From: SHYR01 sp034406555
GTDB taxonomy: Bacteria > Chloroflexota > Dehalococcoidia > UBA2979
Assembly (NCBI GenBank): GCA_034406555.1
Contig: DASCRM010000067.1
Span: forward strand, 1-48,449
DNA: 48,449 nucleotides
Direction of reading: 5' to 3'
This document shows positions 30,949-38,670 of the stretch, one piece after another. The first letter of the stretch is position 1. Every line of letters begins with the position of its first letter. The notes under the pieces are model-generated. The model did no database searches, had not been told where the DNA came from, and saw only the letters and a program-made list of their open reading frames with translations. A program made the translations under genes and the position numbers.

Positions 30949-31695
30949 CTACATGTACTGCCCGCCATTGAGGCTCATCTGCGCGCCCGTGTAGAAGTCA
31001 CCTTCCGTGCAGAGGAAGCGCACGGTCTGTGCGACCTCCTCGGCGGTGCCGAAGCGGCCGAGCGGGATCTGCGAGATCAGGTTCCCTTTGATCTCGTCGT
31101 TGAGCGACGCGACCATCTCCGTCTCGACGAAGCCGGGGCAGACGGCGTTGACAGTGATGTTGTTGCGCGCCAGCTCCTTCGCGGTCGTCTTGGTGAAGGC
31201 GATCATGCCTGCCTTCGCCGCTGCGTAGTTAGCCTGTCCGGGGTTGCCCATCTGGCCGATGATCGACGCCATGTTGATGATCCGGCCGAAGTTACGCTCG
31301 CGCATCCCGCCGACGGCCGCGCTGGTGCAATAGAACATCGATGAGAGATCGGTGGAGATCACCTCGTCCCACTGCTCGGTCGACATGCGGGACACGGTGC
31401 GGTCGTTGTTGATGCCAGCGTTGTTGACCAGGATGTCGACCTTGCCGAATTCACTCTCGGCGGTCTCGATCAGCTTCTTCGCCTCGTCGGCGTTGGAGAC
31501 ATCGGCTTGCACGACCAGGGCCTTGCCGCCGGCGGCTTCGACCGCCTCCGCGCAGGACTTCGCTGCGTCCTCGTTCGCGATGTAGTTCACGACGACCGAT
31601 GCGCCCTGCTTCGCCAGTTCAATCGCGCAGGCCCGGCCGATGCCCCGGCTCGCGCCGGTGACCACCGCAACCTGTCCGTCTAGAGCTCCCGCCAT
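30949..31695 (-). CDS. fabG: 3-oxoacyl-ACP/acetoacetyl-CoA reductase (SDR, FabG/PhaB type)
   Basis: NADPH-dependent reductase of 3-ketoacyl chains, 248 residues. It has the nucleotide motif TGASRGIG (13-20), NNAG at about 90, the catalytic Ser in IINMASIIGQMGNPG, and YAAAKAG with Tyr and Lys, and ends NGGQYM. The FabG-like sequence YxxxK, MxGNxGQANYxAxKAG is standard. The start is ATG 31695; a frame from 31725 would add 10 residues. It lies in a minus-strand series after the mutase and MaoC genes. FabG plus MaoC recalls the PHA or beta-oxidation sets (inference), but a fatty-acid role is equally possible. Confidence 0.93.
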   Translation of the reverse strand: MAGALDGQVAVVTGASRGIGRACAIELAKQGASVVVNYIANEDAAKSCAEAVEAAGGKALVVQADVSNADEAKKLIETAESEFGKVDILVNNAGINNDRTVSRMSTEQWDEVISTDLSSMFYCTSAAVGGMRERNFGRIINMASIIGQMGNPGQANYAAAKAGMIAFTKTTAKELARNNITVNAVCPGFVETEMVASLNDEIKGNLISQIPLGRFGTAEEVAQTVRFLCTEGDFYTGAQMSLNGGQYM

Positions 31696-31841
31696 CGGCT
31701 CGTCCCCCCCAATATACGGCCCCATGCAGGGGCCACCGTCGTGTTGCCTACCGCTTATATACCGCTTGCGGCGCTAGTCCGCAGTTTCCTCGGAGGTTGT
31801 CGAGCCGTTAGACGGTGGTCGCGTTGCCCAAAGACTCGCCG
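31696..31841. repeat. Intergenic region with inverted repeat upstream of fabG
   Basis: GGCCCC (31718-31723) and GGGGCC (31729-31734) form a perfect 6-bp inverted repeat around ATGCA in the leader of fabG. TATATA (31756-31761) on either strand is a possible -10, though no good -35 is seen. Short direct repeats CCGCTT occur at 31751 and 31763. Confidence 0.4.
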
Positions 31842-33545
31842 CTAAACGGCGGTTGGGGGTGTGTATTCACCCCACTCGTCGCGCAGTACACCGCACATCT
31901 CACCCAGCGTAGCGTAGACGCGCACGGCTTCGAGGAGCGCCGGCATCAGGTTCGCTTCGCCTCGTGCATCCTCGCGCAGACGCACCAGCGAGGCGTCGAC
32001 GGCGTCGCTGTCTCGCCGGGCCTTCACGCCGTCCAACCGCTTGAGCTGTGCCGGCTGCATCGTGCCCGCGCTCTCAGGCCGGAAGATCGCGGGAGGGAGT
32101 TGCTCGTTTTCGTCGACGTACTCGTTGACGCCGACCACGATGCGCTCGCCGGCCTCGACCTCGCGCTGGTGAGTGACAGCGGCTTCCTGGATCTGGGCCT
32201 GCATGTAGCCGCTCTCGATTGCGGCGACGGAGCCACCGATGTCATCGACACGGGCGATGATCGCGTTTGCGGCCGCCTCCAGCTCGTTGGTGAGTGATTC
32301 GACGTAGTATGAGCCAGCCAGCGGGTCGATGGTCTGCGCCGCTCCGGTCTCGTGGGCGATGATCTGCTGCGTGCGCAGCGCGATCTGCTGCGCCTCCTCG
32401 GTCGGCAACGCCAGTGCCTCGTCGTAGCAGGAGAGCGCCATCGACTGCACGCCGCCCAGCACGGCCGCCAGCGCCTGCAGGGCGGCGCGGGCGATGTTGT
32501 TGAGCGGCTGCTGCGCGGTCAGCGTGGAGCCGCCGGTCTGCGTGTGGGTGCGCAGCATCCACGACTGGGGCTGCTCAGCGCCGAAGCGCTCGCGCGTGAG
32601 TTTGGCCCACATCCGCCGCAGCGCGCGGTACTTCGCGATCTCCTCGAAGAAATCGTTGTGGGTGTTGAAGATCCATGAGATGCGCGGCGCGACTTCGTCG
32701 GCGAGCGCGCCCTGCGCCTGGCAGGCTTCGAGGTAGGAGATCGCGTTGGAGAGCGCGAAGGCGATCTCCTGCGCGGCCGTCGAGCCCGCCTCGCGGATGT
32801 GGTAGCCGGCGACGGAGATCGAGTTGAACCTCGGTGCCTCGCGGGCGCAGTACGTGATCAGGTCGGCGGCCAGCCGCACGGACTGCTGCGGCGGGAAGAT
32901 GTACGTGCCGCGTGCGACGTACTCCTTGAGCACATCGTTCTGCGCCGTGCCGGTGACCACGTTGGCGGCGTGGCCCTGCTTCTCCGCGGCGACGATGTAC
33001 ATCGCCACGAGGATCGCGGCCGGCGCGTTGATCGTCATCGAGGTCGAGATCTTATCGAGCGGGATTTCGGTGAAGAGCGTCTCCATGTCAGCCAGCGAGT
33101 CGATCGCGACGCCGACCTGCCCGACCTCGCCCTCCGCCATCGCGTCGTCGGAGTCGTAGCCGGTCTGTGTCGGCAGGTCGAAAGCAGTGGAGAGCCCGGT
33201 CTGGCCGTTAGCCAGCAGCTCGCGGAAGCGCCCGTTCGACTCCTCGGCAGTGCCGAAGCCCGCGTATTGGCGGAACGACCACAGCCGGCCGCGGTACATC
33301 GTCGGCTGCACGCCACGCGTGAACGGGTACTCGCCAGGGAAGCCGATGTCGCGCAGGTAGTCGAGGTCGGGCACATCGAGCGGCGTGTAGACGCGGTTGG
33401 TGGTCGCGGAGGAGGTGCTGAAGCTCGTGCGGCGCTCCGGGAAACGTTCGAGCACGCGGGCGAGCGCGCCCTGCTCCCAGCCGTCCATTGCTGAACGGAG
33501 CCCGTTGGAGCTGCCTGCGGCTTTGGTCTCAGTCTCGTGCGTCAT
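31842..33545 (-). CDS. Methylmalonyl-CoA mutase-type large subunit (B12 isomerase)
   Basis: Acyl-CoA carbon-skeleton isomerase, 567 residues. The acyl-CoA TIM barrel is seen: GVQPTMYRGRLWSFRQYAGFGTAEESN, FDLPTQTGYDSDDAMAEGEVGQVGVAIDSL, MTINAPAAILVAMYIVAAE, TAQNDVLKEYVARGTYIFPP and WMLRTHTQTGGSTLTAQQPLNNIARAALQALAAVLGG. No C-terminal B12-binding domain (DxHxxG) follows, so a separate small subunit must be supplied elsewhere. Substrate could be methylmalonyl-, isobutyryl- or another branched acyl-CoA. I chose ATG 33545 (GAGGA 10 bases upstream) over ATG 33569, which has none. It stands between MaoC and fabG. Confidence 0.9.
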   Translation of the reverse strand: MTHETETKAAGSSNGLRSAMDGWEQGALARVLERFPERRTSFSTSSATTNRVYTPLDVPDLDYLRDIGFPGEYPFTRGVQPTMYRGRLWSFRQYAGFGTAEESNGRFRELLANGQTGLSTAFDLPTQTGYDSDDAMAEGEVGQVGVAIDSLADMETLFTEIPLDKISTSMTINAPAAILVAMYIVAAEKQGHAANVVTGTAQNDVLKEYVARGTYIFPPQQSVRLAADLITYCAREAPRFNSISVAGYHIREAGSTAAQEIAFALSNAISYLEACQAQGALADEVAPRISWIFNTHNDFFEEIAKYRALRRMWAKLTRERFGAEQPQSWMLRTHTQTGGSTLTAQQPLNNIARAALQALAAVLGGVQSMALSCYDEALALPTEEAQQIALRTQQIIAHETGAAQTIDPLAGSYYVESLTNELEAAANAIIARVDDIGGSVAAIESGYMQAQIQEAAVTHQREVEAGERIVVGVNEYVDENEQLPPAIFRPESAGTMQPAQLKRLDGVKARRDSDAVDASLVRLREDARGEANLMPALLEAVRVYATLGEMCGVLRDEWGEYTPPTAV

Positions 33546-33623
33546 CGCTGGCCGATCCTCGTCCTGCATGGCCGATCAGTCGTTTGCGATCGTACCCGAA
33601 GCGGCGAATCAGGGTCAGGCGCG

Positions 33624-34040
33624 CTAACGGATCGCGTCCAACATGATCTGCGCCTCACCCGTGATCACCTCCGTGCCGTCCTGGTTGGTGACGACGGTGT
33701 TGAGCGTGATGCGTCTGCGCTCGTCATCGACCTCGGTCGCTTCGACGTTCGCGCTGAGGGTGTCGCCGGCGCTGACCGGCGCGCGGAAGCGCAGCGTCTG
33801 GCCGAGGTAGACGACGACCGCATGCGGCGCGAGCTTGAAGCCGAGTGCAGCGGAGATCAGTCCCGCGCCGAGCATCCCGTGCGCGATTGGCGCCTTGAAC
33901 CGAGTCATTGCCGCGTACTCCGTATCGACGTGCAACGGATTGGCGTCACCGGAGATCCCGGCGTAGGCGACGATGTCTTCCTGCGTGATCTGCTTCTCGA
34001 AGGAGGCCGTAGCTCCGACCTCGATGCCCTCGACTGCCAT
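33624..34040 (-). CDS. MaoC-like (R)-enoyl-CoA hydratase
   Basis: A 138-residue hotdog-fold hydratase converting trans-2-enoyl-CoA and (R)-3-hydroxyacyl-CoA. The catalytic dyad is in the motif AGISGDANPLHVD (Asp32, His37), preceded by ITQEDIVAYA and followed by APIAHGMLGAGLISAALG and VSAGDTLSANVEATEV. ATG 34040 has GGGAG 7 bases upstream. It is the first gene of a minus-strand series with the mutase and FabG-like reductase, consistent with propionyl/branched acyl or PHA metabolism (inference). It is divergent from sufR. Confidence 0.92.
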   Translation of the reverse strand: MAVEGIEVGATASFEKQITQEDIVAYAGISGDANPLHVDTEYAAMTRFKAPIAHGMLGAGLISAALGFKLAPHAVVVYLGQTLRFRAPVSAGDTLSANVEATEVDDERRRITLNTVVTNQDGTEVITGEAQIMLDAIR

Positions 34041-34178
34041 CGCCTGCTCCCGCCGTGCGTGCCCCGCCGAGACTCGAATGTGCCGGGCCTCGAGGCTGCC
34101 GTATCGTACGGGCCGCCGGGGAAGGCATCAACCTGCGCAGCACGATGGATGCCTCGATGCGGGAAGAGGGTTTACAGA
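34041..34178. other. Divergent intergenic region before the suf operon
   Basis: Between the MaoC and sufR genes. The half near MaoC is GC-rich and holds no visible signal, while the half from about 34170 is AT-rich and carries the operator and promoter described separately. Confidence 0.45.
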
Positions 34179-34204
34179 ATTAGTAACAATAAAATGCAAC
34201 TAAT
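34179..34204. promoter_or_regulatory. Candidate SufR operator
   Basis: Inverted repeat ATTAGT (34179-34184), 14 bases, ACTAAT (34199-34204), perfect in both arms. It lies just before the -35 box of the suf promoter in an AT-rich patch unlike the surrounding DNA. Autoregulation by the SufR-like protein downstream is inference. Confidence 0.6.
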
Positions 34205-34205
34205 A

Positions 34206-34233
34206 TTGACATAGGCGTGAATGATCGGATAAT
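34206..34233 (+). promoter_or_regulatory. Sigma70-type promoter of the suf operon
   Basis: TTGACA (34206-34211, 6 of 6), 16-base spacer, GATAAT (34228-34233, 5 of 6 to TATAAT). The transcript would start near 34240, about 24 bases before the ATG of sufR. The inverted repeat ends one base before the -35 box. Confidence 0.8.
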
Positions 34234-34263
34234 TGAGCTCGGCACGGATTCTGGCGGGGCCCC

Positions 34264-34899
34264 ATGGAACGAACGAGAGACCAGGTCACGACGCTGCTCC
34301 ATGAGCAGGGCTCGTGTTCCGTGTCTGAACTCGCTGAGGCAATCGGGGTCGGGCACGGCGCGATTCGCCGCCACCTCGACATCATGGTCGCCGACGGGCT
34401 GCTGGAGACCACGCTCGAACGTCAGCCGCGGGGCCGCCCCGCGACCCGCTACTCGCTGAGCGAGGTCGGCGAGGAGCGTTCGACGCACTCCAAGTACTCG
34501 CGCCTGCTCGACCGCCTCTTCCCGGCACTCTCGCAACTGCCGCAGGAAGAGATCGCGGGCCGTTCCGGCAGCGATGTGCTGGAGCGGGTCTTTGAGCGGA
34601 TGGCGGAAGACGTCGCGACCGAGTATGCCCCGCATGTGAACAGCGCGGATCTCGGTGAGCGCGTTCAGCAGGTGACCGAGGCGTTGCGGGACGAAGGCAT
34701 CTTGCAGGAGTCATCGGACGATGGTGCCGTCTACCGGTTGCGCAACGCCGGCTGCCCGTACCGCTCCGCGGCGCAGGGCACGCACATGGCATGTATGGCA
34801 GACCGCCGCGCGATTGAGCTGCTGCTCGATGCGCCGGTGGATCAGGTGACAACGATCGTCGACGGCGCAGCGTTGTGCGAATACGTCGTAGTGAAGTAA
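34264..34899 (+). CDS. sufR: Fe-S-responsive repressor of the suf operon (SufR-like)
   Basis: A 211-residue regulator. It has an N-terminal winged helix (QVTTLLHEQGSCSVSELAEAIGVGHGAIRRHLDIMVADGLL; wing RQPRGRPATRYSLSE) and a C-terminal sensor part with Cys164-x12-Cys177 (GCPYRSAAQGTHMAC) and Cys205 in ALCEYVV. SufR-type repressors hold a [4Fe-4S] cluster through such Cys and derepress suf when the cluster is lost. The four-ligand set seems to have three Cys here. It is the first gene of the operon and 13 bases before sufC, so it is likely autoregulated through the repeat upstream. It shares layout with the regulator at 11175 but the two differ in sequence. Confidence 0.88.
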   Translation: MERTRDQVTTLLHEQGSCSVSELAEAIGVGHGAIRRHLDIMVADGLLETTLERQPRGRPATRYSLSEVGEERSTHSKYSRLLDRLFPALSQLPQEEIAGRSGSDVLERVFERMAEDVATEYAPHVNSADLGERVQQVTEALRDEGILQESSDDGAVYRLRNAGCPYRSAAQGTHMACMADRRAIELLLDAPVDQVTTIVDGAALCEYVVVK

Positions 34900-34912
34900 C
34901 GAGGACGAATCA

Positions 34913-35692
34913 GTGAGCGAACCGATTCTGGAGCTGCGCGACCTCAAGGTCAGCATCACGGCTCAACGCGAGACCGAGATTGTGCGCGGCGTCGACCTCA
35001 CGGTCGGGCCGGGCGAAGTGCATGCGCTGATGGGCCCGAACGGCTCCGGCAAGAGCACGCTCGCTAACGCGGTCGCCGGCAACCCGGTCTACACCATCGA
35101 CAGCGGGCAGGTGCTCTTCAAGGGCGACGATGTGACCGCGCTGCGGCCGGACGAGCGGGCGAAGCGGGGGATGTTCCTCTCCTTCCAGTACCCGACATCG
35201 CTGCCCGGCGTGACGATGGTCAACTTCCTGCGCGAGGCGCTGAAGGCGCGACGCGGCGAGGACGTGCCACCGCGCGAGTTCCTGAAGGAGCTCCGCGAGA
35301 CGCTCGCGTTGCTGAAGATGGACGAGGAGTTTGCCCGCCGCTACGTGAACGAAGGCTTCTCCGGCGGGGAGAAGAAGCGAGCGGAGATCCTCCAGCTAGG
35401 CATGCTCAAGCCCGAGCTCGCGATCCTCGATGAGACCGACTCCGGCCTCGATGTCGACGCGCTGAGCACCGTCGCGGAGGGCGTCAACTCGCTCCGAGGG
35501 CCGCACATCGGATTCCTGATCATCACGCACTACCAGCGGATTCTGAACTACATCGAACCGGATTTCGTGCACGTGCTCGTCGATGGGCGCATCGTGCGCA
35601 CGGGCGACGCGGACCTCGCTAAGCAGATTGAAGAAGAAGGCTACGATCCGATCCTTGAGTCCATTGGCGAGCTGGAAGGGGCGACCGCATGA
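34913..35692 (+). CDS. sufC: Fe-S assembly ATPase SufC
   Basis: A 259-residue ABC-type ATPase driving the SufBCD scaffold. It has Walker A GPNGSGKST (41-49), Q-loop FQYPTSLPGV, signature FSGGEKKR, Walker B LAILDETDSGLD and a switch His in ITHYQRIL. The FSGGEKKRAEILQ form and Thr in DETDSGLD are characteristic of SufC. GTG 34913 follows sufR by 13 bases with GAGGA upstream. It overlaps sufB by 4 bases. It is placed before sufB as in actinobacterial and Chloroflexota-type operons. Confidence 0.97.
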   Translation: MSEPILELRDLKVSITAQRETEIVRGVDLTVGPGEVHALMGPNGSGKSTLANAVAGNPVYTIDSGQVLFKGDDVTALRPDERAKRGMFLSFQYPTSLPGVTMVNFLREALKARRGEDVPPREFLKELRETLALLKMDEEFARRYVNEGFSGGEKKRAEILQLGMLKPELAILDETDSGLDVDALSTVAEGVNSLRGPHIGFLIITHYQRILNYIEPDFVHVLVDGRIVRTGDADLAKQIEEEGYDPILESIGELEGATA

Positions 35693-37107
35693 CGCAGGTG
35701 AACCCGGCCGCACACGATGTCGTCGGCGACTACGAGTGGGGTTTCCACGACGAGCAGCAGCCGCTGTTCATGGCCGAGAAGGGCCTGAACGAAGAACTCG
35801 TACGCATGATCTCGGCGGAGAAGGACGAGCCCGAATGGATGCTCGAATTCCGCCTCAACGCGTTGCGCACCTTCTATGAGAAGGACGACCCGACGTGGGC
35901 CGGCGACGCGGAGCTGCTCGGCTCGCTCAACTTCGACGATATCCACTACTACGTGAAGGCGACGGACCGAGATGCCGCGGACTGGGAAGACGTCCCGGAA
36001 TACATCAAGGACACCTTCGACAAGCTGGGTATTCCGGAGGCGGAGCGGGAGTTCCTCGCCGGTGCGGGCGCGCAGTACGACTCAGAGGTCGTCTACCACA
36101 ACATCCGCGAGGATCTGGCGAAGCAAGGCGTTGTCTTCCTGAGCATGGATCAGGGCCTGGCCGAGTATCCAGAGCTGGTGAAGGAATACTTCGGCACGCT
36201 AATCCCGCCGGGCGACAACCGATACGCGGCGCTCAACTCCGCCGTCTGGTCGGGTGGCTCGTTCATCTACGTGCCGCCGGGCGTGGACCTGGACGTCCCG
36301 CTGCAGGCGTACTTCCGCATCAACACCGAGAGCATGGGGCAATTCGAGCGCACGCTGATCATCGTCGACGAGGATGCGTACGTGCATTACGTCGAAGGGT
36401 GCACGGCGCCGATCTACAGCTCTGACTCGCTGCACTCCGCAGTGGTCGAGATCGTGGTCAAGAAGAACGGGCGCATGCGTTACACCACGATTCAGAACTG
36501 GTCGAACAACGTCTACAACCTGGTGACGAAGCGCGCCTACGCCTACGAGGGCGCGGTCATGGAGTGGGTGGACGGCAACATCGGCTCCAAGCTCACGATG
36601 AAGTACCCCTCCGTCTACCTGATGGGGGAGGAGGCCCACGGCGAGATCCTCTCGCTCGCCTTCGCCGGCAACGGGCAGTACCAGGACACGGGCGGCAAGG
36701 TCGTCCATGTCGCGCCGAACACCTCATCGGCAATCGTCGCGAAGTCCGTCTCGCGCGGCGATGGCCGCACCTCATACCGAGGCCTGCTGAAGGTCTACGG
36801 GGGGGCGGAGCAATCGACCTCGACGGTGCGCTGCGACGCGCTGCTGCTGGACGAGCACTCGCGCTCCGACACCTACCCGACGATGGAGGTCGACGAGGAG
36901 AAGGTGAAGATCGGGCATGAGGCCTCGGTCTCGAAGCTCGGCGACGACCAGCTCTTCTACCTGATGTCACGCGGGATCGCCGAGGATGAGGCCGCGAAGA
37001 TGGTGGTCAACGGCTTCGTGGAGCCAATCGTGAAAGAGCTGCCGATGGAGTACGCGATCGAACTCAACCGCCTGATCGAACTGCAGATGGAAGGGTCGGT
37101 CGGCTAA
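35689..37107 (+). CDS. sufB: Fe-S assembly scaffold SufB
   Basis: A 472-residue beta-helix scaffold on which clusters are built with SufC and SufD. Seen: YEWGFHDEQQPLFMAEKGLNEELV at the start, VVYHNIREDLAKQGVVFLSMDQGL, SGGSFIYVPPGVDLDVPLQAYFRIN, HYVEGCTAPIYSSDSLHSAVVEIVVKKNGRMRYTTIQNWS and, near the C-terminus, RCDALLLDEHSRSDTYPTMEV with the conserved Cys of the active site. Length is normal. The ATG overlaps the sufC stop (ATGA). The neighbour sufD follows after 4 bases. Confidence 0.97.
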   Translation: MTQVNPAAHDVVGDYEWGFHDEQQPLFMAEKGLNEELVRMISAEKDEPEWMLEFRLNALRTFYEKDDPTWAGDAELLGSLNFDDIHYYVKATDRDAADWEDVPEYIKDTFDKLGIPEAEREFLAGAGAQYDSEVVYHNIREDLAKQGVVFLSMDQGLAEYPELVKEYFGTLIPPGDNRYAALNSAVWSGGSFIYVPPGVDLDVPLQAYFRINTESMGQFERTLIIVDEDAYVHYVEGCTAPIYSSDSLHSAVVEIVVKKNGRMRYTTIQNWSNNVYNLVTKRAYAYEGAVMEWVDGNIGSKLTMKYPSVYLMGEEAHGEILSLAFAGNGQYQDTGGKVVHVAPNTSSAIVAKSVSRGDGRTSYRGLLKVYGGAEQSTSTVRCDALLLDEHSRSDTYPTMEVDEEKVKIGHEASVSKLGDDQLFYLMSRGIAEDEAAKMVVNGFVEPIVKELPMEYAIELNRLIELQMEGSVG

Positions 37108-37111
37108 CCCG

Positions 37112-38347
37112 ATGACGACTCTCACGAGCACCGGATACGACGAGCCCGCCATCAGCGAGGCGTCGGCCGCACGTGGCGAGCCCGATTGGCTGCGAGAGCG
37201 TCGCATCGAGGCCGCCCGCGCCTTCGCCGCGATGCCTAACCCGACGCGAGAGTCGCGGCAGTGGAAGTACACGGACGTCAGCGCACTTGACTTCGAGACG
37301 TTTCCGCCAGGCAGCGCCGCGATCACGATCAGTGGTGAGGTGCCGCGCGGCGACAGCGAGTACGCGGGCGCGGCGACGTCACTGAGCAGCGCCACCGAGC
37401 AGTGGCCGGATGTGCTGCGCTCGGACCTCGGCAAGCTGATCCCCGCGACGGAGGGCAAGTTCATCGCGGCCAACGCCGCGCTCTGGGACTCTGGCGTCTA
37501 CGTCCACGTGCCGAAGGGCGTGAGCTGCGACGACCCGATCGTCATCGACATCGACAGCCGCGAGGGCTCACCGGTGGCGATCTTCCCGCGCCTGCTAATC
37601 CTCGCGGGTGAGCAGGCGGAGGTGACGGTCGTGCTGCGGCTGCGCTCCGGCGACGAGCCGTTGCTGGTCAGCGGCGTGACCGAGATCTACGCGCACGACT
37701 CCGCGCGTGTGAAGTTACTGATCGACGAACGGTGGGGCGAACAGACACAGGACTTCACCACGATCCGCAGCCGTCTCGGCCGTGATGCCGACGTGAACGT
37801 CGCGACGATCGCGCTCGGTGGCAGGCTCGTGAAGCTGACGACCGAGGCGCTGATCGAGGGCGAGGGCGCGAACTCCGTGATCCGCGGCATCGCGCTGGGC
37901 GGCGGCGAGCAGCATTTCGACTTCGTCACGCTGCAGGATCACGAGGGCCCGCACACGGCCTCGGACGTCGCGATCAAGGCAGCGCTCGCCGGCTCGTCGC
38001 GCAACATCTACTACGGCATCACGCGCGTTGAGGAGACGGCGAAGGGTGCGGAGGCGAATCAGGAGAACCGCAACCTGCTGCTCTCCGAGCACTCGAAGGC
38101 GGACTCCGATCCGGTGCTGGAGATTCTCACCTCCGACGTGATTCGCTGCGGCCATGGAGCGACCGTTGGCCCGGTCGATGAGGAGGCGCTCTTCTACCTC
38201 CAGTCGCGCTCGCTCGATTACCGCGCCTCCTTGCAGCTGCTGGTGCACGGCTTCTTCGAGAGCGTGATCGCCGACATGCCGGTGGAGGATCTGCGCGACG
38301 AACTGCGCGCCGCCGTGGGAGCGAAGCTCTCGACGGTGGAGCTCTAG
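37112..38347 (+). CDS. sufD: Fe-S assembly protein SufD
   Basis: A 411-residue partner of SufB in the SufBC2D complex. Its N-terminal helical part (EPDWLRERRIEAARAFAAMPNPTRESRQWKYTDVSALDFETF) is followed by the beta-helix (VYVHVPKGVSCDDPIVID, LRLRSGDEPLLVSGVTEIYAHDSARVKLLIDERWGEQTQDFTTIRSRLGRDADVNV) and the C-terminal LEILTSDVIRCGHGATVGPVDEEALFYLQSRSLDYRASLQLLVHGFFESVI, with the conserved RCGHGATVG. Spacing of 4 bases from sufB and 2 from the Rieske gene makes one operon. No oddities in length. Confidence 0.95.
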   Translation: MTTLTSTGYDEPAISEASAARGEPDWLRERRIEAARAFAAMPNPTRESRQWKYTDVSALDFETFPPGSAAITISGEVPRGDSEYAGAATSLSSATEQWPDVLRSDLGKLIPATEGKFIAANAALWDSGVYVHVPKGVSCDDPIVIDIDSREGSPVAIFPRLLILAGEQAEVTVVLRLRSGDEPLLVSGVTEIYAHDSARVKLLIDERWGEQTQDFTTIRSRLGRDADVNVATIALGGRLVKLTTEALIEGEGANSVIRGIALGGGEQHFDFVTLQDHEGPHTASDVAIKAALAGSSRNIYYGITRVEETAKGAEANQENRNLLLSEHSKADSDPVLEILTSDVIRCGHGATVGPVDEEALFYLQSRSLDYRASLQLLVHGFFESVIADMPVEDLRDELRAAVGAKLSTVEL

Positions 38348-38349
38348 CG

Positions 38350-38670
38350 ATGGTGAAGCAACGCGTCTGCCCGGTGGCACTGTTGCGTGACGGCGAAGTG
38401 CGTGTGCTTCCTTGCGGGGATCGCGAGATCGCGCTCTGCAACATCGAAGGTGAGTTCTACGCGATCGATGACCTGTGCAGCCACGACGATGGCCCGCTGG
38501 GCGAAGGCACACTCGTCGGCGGTCGGGTGATCTGCCCGCGTCACGGCGCGGCGTTCGACCCGAAGACCGGCAAGGCGCTGACGCTGCCTGCCGTGAAGGA
38601 CGTGGGTGCTTACAAGGTGACAGTCGAAGGCTTCGATGTGTACGTCGACGTCGACGAGGCTGCCGAGTGA
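38350..38670 (+). CDS. Rieske-type ferredoxin in the suf operon
   Basis: A 106-residue [2Fe-2S] protein with a Rieske fold. Cluster ligands are Cys43-x-His45 in LCSHDDGPLGEG and Cys62-x-x-His65 in VICPRHGAAFD. The surrounding strands (VCPVALLRDGEVRVLPCGDREIALCNIEGEFYAIDD) are typical of NirD/biphenyl-ferredoxin forms. It may supply electrons during cluster assembly or report on cluster supply (inference), as such ferredoxins occur in suf operons of actinobacteria. The gene lies 2 bases after sufD and overlaps sufS by GTGA, so it is clearly cotranscribed. There is no signal peptide. Confidence 0.93.
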   Translation: MVKQRVCPVALLRDGEVRVLPCGDREIALCNIEGEFYAIDDLCSHDDGPLGEGTLVGGRVICPRHGAAFDPKTGKALTLPAVKDVGAYKVTVEGFDVYVDVDEAAE

